Origin: Ichthyophonus hoferi
Lineage: Eukaryota > Opisthokonta > Ichthyosporea > Ichthyophonida > Ichthyophonidae
Direction of reading: 5' to 3'
Assembly (NCBI GenBank): GCA_002751075.1
Contig: NAOQ01000137.1
Coordinates: forward strand, 111,133 to 137,608
DNA length: 26,476 nt
The notes under the pieces are model-generated. The model worked only from the letters and a program-made list of their open reading frames with translations, had not been told where the DNA came from and made no database searches. Each line of letters opens with the position of its first letter. The stretch's first letter is position 1. Positions 1 to 12,391 of the stretch are shown piece after piece. The translations under genes were made by a program, and so were the position numbers.

Positions 1-112
1 TTATATACATATTATCTTACCTTATATTATCATATATTATCATATAGTATGTTACAGTACAGTACATCTGATTAATTACATCTCGTCGTTGCCAAGGTAA
101 TATTTATTCTAA

Positions 113-380
113 ATGGTAAGACAGAGTTATAGACATTACATTTTCCTTCCTAATGCAGACGACAGGCGGAAGGAGAGTAGTCGCGATACCAGTCGTTACG
201 GTCAAGGTGATGATAGAGGGAGTGACCGTGGGAGGGAGGGAGGATGGGCCCCTAGAAGCAGAGGAGACGGGTCTGATAGAGGAGGTGGAAGGAGTCAGAG
301 AGGAGGTGGAGAGTTTTCAAGAGGAAGAGGGGGTCGTGGAGGACGAGGGGGACGTGGAGGTGGACGAGGGGGCTTTGATG
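113..380 (+). other. Piwi exon 1: Arg-Gly-rich N-terminal tail
   Basis: Residues 1-89 are basic and glycine-rich, with about eleven RG dipeptides concentrated in residues 35-86, including a run of consecutive RGG units. RG/GR-rich tails are the usual sites of symmetric dimethylarginine on Piwi proteins, which recruit Tudor-domain partners; that role is inferred from the family. The exon ends in GATG|GTGAGT (phase 1). The acceptor-like sequence CTTCCTAATGCAG ends at 158, so translated sequence may begin at 159 in a spliced transcript, with an upstream coding exon outside the window. In that case residues 1-15 given here would not exist. Confidence 0.75.
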
Positions 381-3300
381 GTGAGTGTCAGTGGTTAATA
401 TAGAATTAGGACAGGGGTATAGATGGAGTAGAGGCACATGCAAGGTTGCATATACACCTTCCCTGTTCCATACAGACAACTGTATATGTAGATATATAGC
501 GATGCATTGACAATCCAATGCATGCACCAAGGGAAATATCAACCTGTTATGGAATATCAACAGAGATATATGGTAGTTATAATATATCAATGTATATATT
601 AATAGTCTGGTATGAAATATTATATATTCTTTTTAATTATGATGTTTATTATGCCTTTTTGACCTTTATCAGTATGATAATATATATGTATATATAATCT
701 TAAATTAACATATGTTTCCGGTGGTTACTACCATTGTTTCTCCTTTAATTTTGCAACATACGATTATGACACGAGAAATACCTCATCTTTGATTAGAATA
801 GCTTCTATTTATCTATTTATCTATTTATATGAATACATAAAGAGATACTGTATGCTTTGTGTAGGTAGCGGTAGTAATTTATGTATATATATATATATCT
901 ATATATTGATACAACTCATGTGTCTCTTTGTCTATCTACCTCTCTCTCCCTCTCCCTCTTCCTCTTTATCCTCCAGGTTGCTATGCCCCTGCCCCTATGT
1001 GGATGGCGGATGAGTCAGTACATGATATGACCCTAAAGGTTAACCACTATGCCTTTAAAGCCAACACCAACATCGATATCTATGCTGTAATTATCTCTCT
1101 CTTCCTCTTATTTACCTTCTCTTTTTATATATTATATATTGTGTGTAATATTATATTATATTATATTATATTATGTGGCGTATTGGTAATATATATAAGA
1201 ATAATATGATATCTTCTTGGATCATGTTTGCTTTAGGCTAATAACTAAGTAATGAATCGTATTTTATTTCATCTGTATGCATAAATGACTGGTTACTGCC
1301 GACAAATATATTTATACTTTTATGATGGTTATATGATAGTATATTAGTGTTATAGTGTATTATAGCATATTGCATACTCGTATTATTTATTTTATTTTTC
1401 ATTTCTCCTCGTTCCTTCAAGCCACATAATATCTGACCAATAGTCTGCTCTTAGGATAATTCCCCTTACCTTTTCACTGTGGTTGAAAAGCAATTTACTG
1501 GCCCGCTCAAATGTATTTATAACAAAGGCATCTACCAATGTAATAAGCTCTCTGGCAGCCCTTATATGCACAAACCAACCAGTTGCTGTCTCCTTTATTT
1601 ATATATACATGAAAATACACACATGTTTTTACACCCTTACAGAGGCCCTCTTCCCCATATATATATACTTATACGTCTTTATTCTCAGTACAATGTACAA
1701 TTCAAAATGCCCGGGACTATGAAAACTCAGTAAGTTATCTTTGCCTTATATAGAATAATACTGAGTGTATCATTGTATATAGTTATTTAATAGTATTTAC
1801 CTTAGACCTTTTCAGCCCAACCATGCTTTGATTAATTCCTAAAATATAATATTTTTGACTCATGATTGTCTAGTACCACCCAATCAACATGAATTTCAAC
1901 ATATAATCTAATATTCAATTATGACATTAAAATTCTTTCCCCACCTAGATGGATTATTGGAGAATTGTCATCTGTCACACTATTATACTATTACACTATC
2001 ATACCATCATATATACACGCGCGAACACATGCGTACTCCGAGAAAATCTGTTTCCATTGGTTTCTCTTAACTTTTATATCTGATTGGATAACTATAGGGC
2101 TCATTCTCCCTATCTAAATAGTATTGTAGAGCACCATAGAATGATAACCCCATAAAACAAGCTATTAGGATGTTACTATATACTGAACATGTATCCAATC
2201 TATTATCTATTTGTTCTTCTCATTTATTTCTATATTTGTTTTTATCACTCTCCCTCTTTCACATAACTCTATCTCTGTCTATATGTACATACATCCACCG
2301 GCTAGATATTTCCCTAACCCATCCCTCGCATATATCCGTTAGAGAAATGAGGATCATCAGTCAGCACAAGAAATTACTAGGGCTAGTGGACCCTTGGTTG
2401 TACCGGAACCAAACTATCTACAGTACACATCAGTATGTATTGCCCAGCTATTTCTTTGCCAGTCACTAGTTGTGAACTTGTTTATATCAACATCATGCAC
2501 CCGTCTCTGTCTGTATTCTCCAATAATTTTCAATGTTAATTTATAAATTGGAAAGGTATTTTTACATTTATACTATCCACTAGTGTAGATTAACCAATGA
2601 CGTGTAAATTGTTTTTATACGATGATAAATTATAGCTTTATCTCTATCATTCATAAGTATGAACTGGCCAATTACATTTCCCCATTAAAATACAGTGTTA
2701 TACATAAGGATATATGTATACTACAACTTTACTCTTTCTTGGTGCTTATTATCTATTCAATTGCATTCGTTAATTAAAAAAATATAGCATTATGAATGGA
2801 ACACCAAGTCTCACATAAAGTATACAAGAAGATATTGGCTTGTATTTGCATATTATATGTATATATGCATGCGAGCTCAGAGATATTCTGTGGCCCATCC
2901 AGGGATCTAGTGTATTAATATTAACCCCACTGATCTACAGGCTCTTATATGTTGGTGATGTTAAGGCCGAAGACCGTACCTATGATATTCTAGTACTTCC
3001 CAGTCGCAGACCCACTGAGAATGATCTCCTTACTGTGTATAATGTATGTGCTGTGCTATACCTTCTAATTAGTAATTAACGCATGTCCTATGATTGGCCA
3101 TGCCTAGTGCATGTATTATTATTATTATTATTACTATTATTATTTTATTGTTTATCTTTTTTAACATCACACTATATTATGTATACTTATGTACATTTTC
3201 GCCTTTGTTAAATCTATTTATTATTATTTATTATTGGCCTATAGGAATAGAGGTTTCTATGCATACATGCGAACTATTCAAATTACTGGTTTATTTAAAG

Positions 3301-4727
3301 ATATTTTCATTGGTCCTACCCGTACGGGGCGGAAGCGGGCCGCTTGCATACACTGGGAAGGTGGTGGTTTGACGATTTAACTAATATAAGCTTCCACCTT
3401 CTGATAGATCCTGATGAATAATATCATGACCCGCGCATTAGGACTTAAACGGATTGGTCGCTGGCACTATAGGGCTCAAGATGTAGGTCAATTGGATTAG
3501 CTATTAGGTTATGTATATGTATATGTGTGTTTGCATATATGTTTGTATAGGATAGTATTAAGTTATTTATATACGCATTATTGTTATTATTACTATTATT
3601 ACTATCATTCATACTGTTAGTATTCTTATTAACTATTGTTATTGTGTATATTTTTTATTTAAAGATGAAAATATAACTACATAAGTGTAGAATATTTAAA
3701 TACTTACTGAAAATCTAATATATGGTTTTCATTGACTTTGGTTTAGATAGATTATAACAATATTAAATACAGAAGGATATTATATTTTTTTATGTTAGTT
3801 TCAATCATTGTTGATATCCGTTTAAATTATAAAATTAATGATTAGTTGGCAACTTAAAATATTAAAAATATGGTGCTACTGATAATTAGTTAGCTAACTA
3901 TACACTAATAGACTGCCAAATATTAGAACCCTACTAACATTTTAAACCTGTGTTTTTATGGGTGTTTTATACAGATATTTCCGCACGAGCTCCAACCACA
4001 CGCGCTCAAAGCCTGGTCTGGTTTCAAAACCAATGTCTTCCAATCCCAGGCAGGCCTTACATGGTCTGTAGATCTACATATGAAGGTAGATTTCTATGTG
4101 CTTTAAGATAAAATTGATTGGTCATAGCTACACCTTTACTTACTATATATATATATATATACTTTCCCTTGATAATTGTCCAATGAGCTAATGATATATA
4201 TTCTAAATGTCCACGTGACTGTTATAGATTCGCGAACCAGAATCGCCCCATTTAATTGTTCTAACTGGCCCTAAAGCCCCAAGACAAAAATACTCAATTT
4301 TAATTAGAGGTGCTTATATTTTAATTAAATATAGAGATAGAATTATATATAATACGCGATAACTATTGGTTGACTACCCCAACAATCAATAAAATTTCAC
4401 CTTGCTAAATATTAGGTACAATATATCTGTATATCTATATATATTTAATATATTTAAACCCTCTTGTTTGATTGGTTTGTAAAGAGACGTTTCTATACCT
4501 GCTTCTAGGTGAAGATGAAACATTATATATATATATATATACTAATGCAGCACTGGCCCACACCTACAGGTGATTCAGCAACAGACGGTCCTGGATATCT
4601 ATGATAGTTGTCGTGGTAATAAGGATGACTTTGAAAAGGCGATGGTCAATACCACAATCTACACTATGGTAGGTGTATGTTCATATGGTTATATGAGTAT
4701 AGATTGTTAGTATTATTACTACTACTC

Positions 4728-4772
<45 letters not shown>

Positions 4773-7700
4773 TTATGCGAAATAAAATGTTTTCCTAATT
4801 CAATTATTATACTAATGCTTCTTGTAAGCTAGTGTATAGCTATCTATACTATGATGTTTTGTTATTCCTTCTCCCACACAAGTTTCCAGTACACCCCATA
4901 TATCTATAGTTGTACACATTATTTGTATCTTTGCAGTTTGTAAATTATAATTAGGAGGCTTTTATATTAGGAATTATATTTAAATGGTTTTATGTTGCAA
5001 ATTATGATCAGACAGAGTTTGTAGCTGGAGATTAGGGTGGTTGTAGATTTTAATTGGGGGGATCTATCTTGCAGTATAACAATCAGACATACCGTATTAC
5101 AAGTATAGAGTGGAATGAAAATCCAACCTCCAAGTTTATACTGACGGATAGACAGACAGGAAAAGGTGTGTATATGCATGTGTTTGTGTACATATGAGGC
5201 CACTTTTATGAGTTATAATTTGCTATATTTTAATGGTTATTTATCTATCATAAGAGCATGCTAATACTTATAGTGTGCCTACAATTAGGGATAATGATAA
5301 GCGTGTGGATCTATTACCCATTTATCAAGCATAATATTGTATTTATATTTATAATATGTTTTCTATTAGATAAAATGGTGTCATATGCCGGATATGTCTA
5401 CGATACTTATTCCAAGGCTGCTTTAAAGCGATTAAGAAATGAGAGCCAACCATTACTTGTGGCAGAGAGAAAAAACATGGTTAGTATATAAACATTATAC
5501 CTATGTATAGTATATATATTTCGTAAAGCCTCTCTCGATTATTTACTATACTAGTACTATATACTATTATTATTTACATGCATCACGGTACATTGTATAC
5601 GCATATCTATCTAGCAGTTAGTCTCTCTCTTTCTGCATTATATATACATTATATACAATATATACTATATACAATATACAATATATAATATATATATATA
5701 TGGAAGTAAATAGGAGGAAAATACGAAATTACCAATGCAGAAGTATGGACCAGCAATATGTATAAATCAGTGTAGCTCATATAGTTGGTATATGCTGACT
5801 GCATTAAAATGGAATCCTATCACTTATGATGCATATAACTTACTCTATTAAAAGGATGACCTATTATCGCTAAGCTTTAAAACTAACGTGTTGTGCACAG
5901 AGCGTCAAGCTAATACCTGAGTGGTGTGTGCTTACGGGATTGACCCAAGATCAGCATAACAATGCAAGGTATGTATGATATTCCGCCAATAGTTTTTGTT
6001 TTCTTTTATTACTTTAATTTGTGTAGTAAGATACACCGGCTTCCCTCGCGGCTCAATATTTCTTATATTATAAAATAATAATTGATTTTTTAAAAATGCT
6101 TATATGTATATGCATAGTATGCCGAATGTATAGAATATAATTATTCTGATCTAATCTATTAGTTTTTTGGCCTGGAAAGATTAATAGGGAAATGCTGCTA
6201 TACGATATTGTAATATATTATATGGTCCAGCCAGCTAAAATAATATATCAAGAGGTCCTTGTATATACGATAAGGGTTAATTACAAAATTTAGCCAAACT
6301 TTATGGGAGGCCCTAAGCAATCCTGGCACCAAAACCATAACCATTACGATACTCTAATTCACTATAGGATGATTTGTTATATTTTCTTATTGTAATAATC
6401 CTAATCTAATCATAAATCAGTGAAACGGATTATTGTCTTTAAGCTTTGCCAATGATCAACACAAAATTTTATTTTTTATTTATGATTAATCCTTAATTAA
6501 TTAGTATTTATTAATTGTAATTGGGAGAATGTAAAATGATATACCCACTAAATAATCCAATGGACTGTTAAAACACAAAATATTTAAAACATAGGCCTGT
6601 CAATGAGTGCAAATTGTTATTCTTACCATTGATCATCCCATACTCGTTGCAGTGTAAGGGCCTCAGTGGTGCGAGCCGGTCAGGTTGGCCCAGGTATGAT
6701 AACTACTATTAATTATATGATGATTATGATTGGTAGTGATCGCATGTATTGTTTTTTGTTGGTCACAGCTGTCTATACTGGCCTGGTTTTCTTAAATAGT
6801 TTGAATGAGTATTATTGCGCATGGATATATGCGTGTTTTTAATTGGTTCCCATTTTAGTGCGTTAACATAACCAACCTTTCTTTCATATGATTAGATGTT
6901 CTTATTCACTATCACATGATTACTAAACTTTAAAATTTAAATCATCCTGTCGTATTCGATTGTTTGTCATTTACTTGCCTACTGCCGTTGTAAATATAGC
7001 CAATATTTCGCATCCATTTAATGCGAGACCCACCAATTAATTTCAATTATATAATTTGGATTTGGTCTTGCATTAGCCCCTATAATGACTGTTAGCCAAT
7101 TGGAGATGTTTATATATTAGATACAGGTTGCTAACCACATACCGCCTAACCTACCAGATGACCGAATGAGTAGATTATGTGAATTAACCAACCAACTGAA
7201 TGTGACTGAAAAAGCCAGTGTCAGGCTAAACGAATGGGGCATCACAGTAGAGTAAGTGACCTGTCAGTGTTATTTATACGTAAGATATTCTAGGATACAG
7301 TTTATTTAGTCATATAGTTCACCTTGACCTTGTCATTACCAAATCGTTAGCCCGTCCACATCTACATCTCTACATGCACTCATACGTGATAGGCATATTG
7401 ATTGACCAAGAGCTGTATATAAATATTTAATAGCATATGCTTAGAGCCTATTGGTATTTAATTTTTAATTTTTTACTACCTTCCAATGAGTATCCATTAA
7501 GCCCCTTCTTCCAATGTTTCTAATTGGTTACAAATCCTATCATATGATATGATATAGTATTCTTATATGGGCATTAATGTATTTGGCCACTCTAGAAATA
7601 TTTCCGGGGAAGGGGACAAGAGATGATTGGATAGATATAAAATATTCCTGCGAATGATAGAGTGAGTTCATTAGCATCATATCTAGGATACACCTATTGC

Positions 7701-10700
7701 TAATGTGGGAAATTAACCAGATATGGCTATTTTACAAGAAAGCATCTCTTTTATTAGCTCCAAAGTACACATGCCATTTAACTCTACATCAATCAAATGG
7801 TGATGCACGAATGTTTAGTTGATTTTAAATAGAGAGGTAATTGGTAGACTTTTACTACGACAGATTTATATTAAGGAAATGGAATTAAAAAAACTTTGTA
7901 ACTGGGGACAAGTTAAATATATAATGTTATAAATTATACTCAATAGTAACTTTATAAAAAAATTAAAAATTATTTATGTAATACACTAAAAATTACTACA
8001 TCTACCTTTAGATTTGTTTCAACCTACTAATAATTCTTGATATTTATATTTTTAAAAGTAATCTATGATGGCGGGTTGTTTTTGAAATGCATATCATACC
8101 TTTCCTTTTGGTGGTGATGACAATGTGCCAATCAACCAGGGCCATATCTCCCATACACCCATCTTATTGGTTTATGTATTTTATCGCAGCTCCAATGCAG
8201 CTAATATCATTGGCCAACAACTACGGCCAGAGAAGATTTATCGCAACGACGATTTTAAGAACGCTAAAGCAGACGAAGTTATAGACCTAACTACTAGATC
8301 CAACTTTGAGTGGACTAGTTTATTGTTTGGCGGTATATTAGATAAAATTAACATTCCTGATGTAAGTGCCACTTAGGATTGCCTACGCGTTATGTATAGT
8401 GTATGTCAATTTGTATCGGTTGATCAATAGATGGAAATCAATTAGATCTATGTGACCTATGAAAAATATCATTCCTAAAACTGACAAGTTATTTGTGGAA
8501 AGTCTTTGGATTTTTGTATTAATGTAATGGATTAATGGTTTGTGAGTGCTTAATTATAAATGATTTTAACTGCTTGTCGATTGGATTTTAAAGCGAGCAT
8601 GTGGTTAGTCAAGGCGAATATAGTGTCTGATTTTATTGCTCTCCTTGGTAGTGGTGGTTAGTCTTTTACGACCGATTGGACCGTGGAGAGATAGATACCT
8701 TTGTTAGAACATGGAGGACGATTACATCAGCATGGGGCGTGCTCTGTAAAGAGCCACTTATGTTGCCTGTTAGAGGTAAGTAGGCTGGGTGCATATGATA
8801 GTATGGTATGGTATGGTGTGGTTTAGTATAGTATAGTATAGTAGAGTATAGTATAATATTATAGAGTATGGTATTATAGTGTGTATAGTATTAGTGTATT
8901 AATTTATATTTTCCTAGTGCCTTTTCATATTTTTAATACCATATTCCGACAATTATCTTCTCAAAACAACCATGGAAAACTAATTCCTATTGGTTTATTA
9001 CTAACTCTCAACAAGACCCATTGGCCTATATATTTATATATACATGCTGCATCACCTACCTATCAGCTTTTAATATCGACAATTTAAATTTTAAATTTTA
9101 ACAAGAATTTAAATTGACAATCCAATTATTGACAGGCAATAGCGGGCATGATTTCCGAGATGAACTACTACACACCAATAAGAAGATAGGAAAACCACAA
9201 TTGGTTGTTGTGTTGTTGCCAGGGAAGGAACAGCCACGATATGACACGATAAAACAGACATGCACGTAAGGGATTGGATGATTTTTTTTTTTTTTGTGTA
9301 TAGCCTGTGGGAGTATATATGTATGTGATGTTTGCATGATAGTATAGTATATAGTATATAGTATCTATCTAATATGGTGTACCAACCAATCATTTGCAGG
9401 TTTGATATACAAGTACCCAGTCAATGTATTAGCGCCGATTTCCTAAAACCTGTACACGCAAGGAAGCTAAGATCTGTGATGACCAAGGTCTGCCTACAAG
9501 CGTAAGTCGCTTTACCACCCTACCATTCTATATGTGAGGATCTAGGTATAGGTGTATGTATGTAGTGTATGTATATCTGTAGGTATGTGTATATGTGTAT
9601 ATATACAAAGAGAGTGGGCGAGCTCTATCAATTTAATTTATCATGTTGTTCTCTTACTATGTCCTTCTTTGGGGTTTTCTTTGTTAGTATATAATTATAA
9701 TTATACCAAATTATACTGTATTATATTCTCTTATACTATGTCATGCCGTATGATGCCGTTCGTTTTCCTGTGTGCATGGTTATTAATGTTATTATACTAT
9801 TATACTGTTATATTATTATGCTATTATATTGTTATACTATTACACTATTATACTATTACGCTATTATACTATCATGCTATTACACTATTACACTATTACA
9901 CTATTATACTATTATCCTATCATACTGTTATACTACTATACTATCATACTGTTATACTATTATACTAATATACTATTATAGTATTATAGTATTATACTAC
10001 TATACTGACTTAATCTCATTATTATAAAATACAGGCAAGCTAAGATAGGTGGTCAACTGTGGTGTTTGGAACCAGTGAAAGGATTGAAACAGTTAATGGT
10101 GGTTGGGATAGATGTTAATAAAGATGTGGTAAGTATATGTATGTTTGAATGTATGTATCTATGCGTATAGGTATCTATGTATACAAATTGATAAACCTTT
10201 GCTAATTAATTAATTAATTAATTAATATGAGCTGCATATTAATTTATTCGTGTCCACATTTCTTTTAACTAAATAGATATGCCTATATATTTTTGTATTT
10301 TTATTTAAGCTAATGTGGGATTATAGTAGGTCTGGCTATAGATATTAATATGCTAAAAAGACAATATATATGACTGTTGAGATTATAATTATATCTCTGT
10401 GTTCAATGGCCATTATAATTTGCATCCCACTATTAGCTGTTTTGATTTCTTTGGCGTTCCCGTCTCATTTAAACGAATTCTCATTTGTTTCTTATCATGA
10501 CCGTTTAAATACATTAAAATACAGATGACTTAACACAATACAATATGTATATATTCTTTCTCTCTCTCTTCCTTTCTCTTTCCCTCTCTTCCATCTATTT
10601 CTCCATAGCCTCGTGGCTCTAAGGCGGTGGTTGGGTTCTGTGCATCTCTCAATCAGCACTTCACCAAGTACTTTTCAGTGGCAGAAGAATTGGTATGTAT

Positions 10701-12358
10701 TCTAGGATAAGATAAAGTAGAATAGGATAGGATATATATATATATATAGTATTAATATACGTTAATATACGTTATTCCGTTTTATATGATATGAATACTA
10801 TCTTGTTTGTACATGCATGCATACAAACATGCATACATATTATCATACTATCATACATACGTATACCCTACCGTATCTGGCTAACTCACCTATGCTGATT
10901 TCCACCCAATAGGAACATGAGGCAGTAGAAATCGTGCCCCATGTGCAACGGTATATGACAATGGCTCTCATTGCTTATAAGAAGGCCAATGGGAACTATC
11001 CTAAAACTATTGTGGTATGTATATATGTATATATATATATGTATATGTATTATAATAATTGAACCAGTAGTCATACAACGTATTTTTTATTGCTGCTCAT
11101 ACATCGGATTATAATTTTATTGCCTATTATGGTTTGGATAATAGAATAGTCGAATACAAATTTAATGCCTTTATTACAAACGTCAATTAAAGAAAAGCAA
11201 TGACTTACGATCCAATTAAAACTTTGAACTGAACTAAGTTATTTCCAAAAGCGTTAAATAAGCCGTCTAGTGGGTTATAAGCAATTCTAATCCAATCAAA
11301 TATTGTAATATAACTGATTTAGAGACTCCCTATCAAAATACATAATATAATATAATGCACTAATAGCTGTAAAGGCCCTCTAACGATCTTGAGGGTGATA
11401 ACCAATGTGAAACATGATATCGTTTATCCTATAAAAGGCCCAATTTAAAAATTAAATGTTTGTAAACGTTTACACAACTGGACATAAAAGCTATGAATTT
11501 AAAAGTTTATTAATATAGTTGACATTTCATAAAATTTCATGATTCTTGGGTTTATGTGACCTGTTATCTGGGTTGTGGTTGTTTCACATTAATGTATCAT
11601 GTATGATACAAACCCAATAGTGCATCAGTTCTGATCCTTTATCCAATTAGATCTACCGTGATGGTGTTAGTGATGGTGAGCTGGATAAAGTTCGGGAGGT
11701 GGAGGTAGGTGATTGGTAGCTCTTATCAGCACTATATTATACATGTCATATCTATATCTTATCATACATACAACATAGGATACATTACCTTAACCAGTCA
11801 ATACATCGTGTAAATTAAGAACACATGATAATATATAAATTATATGGATATATTTATTCCTAGAGACATTAATACATCCAATAGTTAATGTTATTTAATG
11901 GTTCTTCTGTAATAGTTACAATTGGTGACCCTACCTGTAGCTCATATATATACCTCTGTTTTTTACACCAATCACTTACCATTTTATATCTACCAATTGT
12001 ATACATTTGCACCCACAAATAGACTGTCAATATGTCTCATATGTACATGTATGATGTATTTATATATATATTATGAATGAGAGGTTTATAGGATAATGTT
12101 TATTAATGGGCAATGTGTCTATTGTCGTAGGAAATATAAAGGTGGTGTATAAGGCTAGCTTGTAGAGGTAAATAACATGCCATAATAGCTAACTGTGGCT
12201 GTTGGCCGGTGGGTTTTAGATTAAAGGAGCAATGTTAGCTATGACTGAGCTGCAGATTGAGGATAAGGAAGGCAATGTAGGGGTGTTGATTGATGCCTGC
12301 CAGTTACTGTACTATATAGTCAAGAAAGGAATTAATCAAAAGCTATTCCATTCGGCGG

Positions 12359-12391
<33 letters not shown>

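Larger units (their letters stand above)
977..3482 (+). other. Piwi exons 2-6: N domain and linker
   Basis: Five short exons encode residues 90-229. Exon 2 carries VNHYAFKAN, aligning with the Argonaute beta strand whose human PIWIL1 version is STNHFRL. Exon 3 continues with YNVQFK (animal Piwis: YQYHIDY). Exon 5 carries a TVYN block and exon 6 a LGLKRIGR block, matching the human LQFYN and MNLQQIGR blocks. The exon 5/6 join leaves no gap against the family, which supports the acceptor CTGATAG at 3401-3407. Phases are 0, 2, 2, 0 and 0 at the successive donors. Confidence 0.9.
3975..5968 (+). other. Piwi exons 7-11: PAZ domain region
   Basis: Residues 230-389. Exon 7 has the WSGF block (human WPGF), exon 8 the TVLDIY block (human TVLDFM), and exon 9 [13 protein letters not shown], closely matching the PAZ core YNNKTYRVDDIDW that forms part of the pocket for the 3' end of the piRNA. 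Exon 10 gives the basic linker ending in PLLVAERKN (human PVLVSQPKR). Exon 11 gives [12 protein letters not shown] (human LIPELCYLTGLT). The PAZ fold should therefore be complete; binding of a 2'-O-methylated 3' end is known for the family and not shown by the sequence. Confidence 0.92.
8652..10128 (+). other. Piwi exons 15-18: MID domain and first catalytic Asp
   Basis: Residues 494-643. The MID 5'-phosphate pocket is visible as Y570 and K574 (RYDTIK), Q586 (PSQC) and K615 (AKIGG), the Y-K-Q-K set that Argonautes use to anchor a 5'-monophosphate guide. Exon 18 has GGQLW, a family hallmark, then VVGID, whose D638 is the first residue of the slicer tetrad. The residues that follow are NKD rather than the usual YHD of Piwi proteins, a local divergence. 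Confidence 0.92.

Noticed and set aside
153-398. Alternative frame of the first exon starting at ATG 153 (Val/Glu-rich)
   Set aside because: The overlapping frame gives the RG-rich tail typical of Piwi and splices in phase to exon 2.
3189-3380. Plus-strand frame containing [17 protein letters not shown], considered as an extra Piwi exon
   Set aside because: No acceptor gives the right phase without a stop, and exons 5 and 6 already join without a gap against the family.
4967-5203. Minus-strand frame opposite the PAZ exon
   Set aside because: Antisense shadow of Piwi exon 9.
9552-10027. Two overlapping plus-strand frames of 138 and 94 codons rich in Tyr, Ile and Leu
   Set aside because: They run through the TATACTATTA repeat in a Piwi intron and have no domain.
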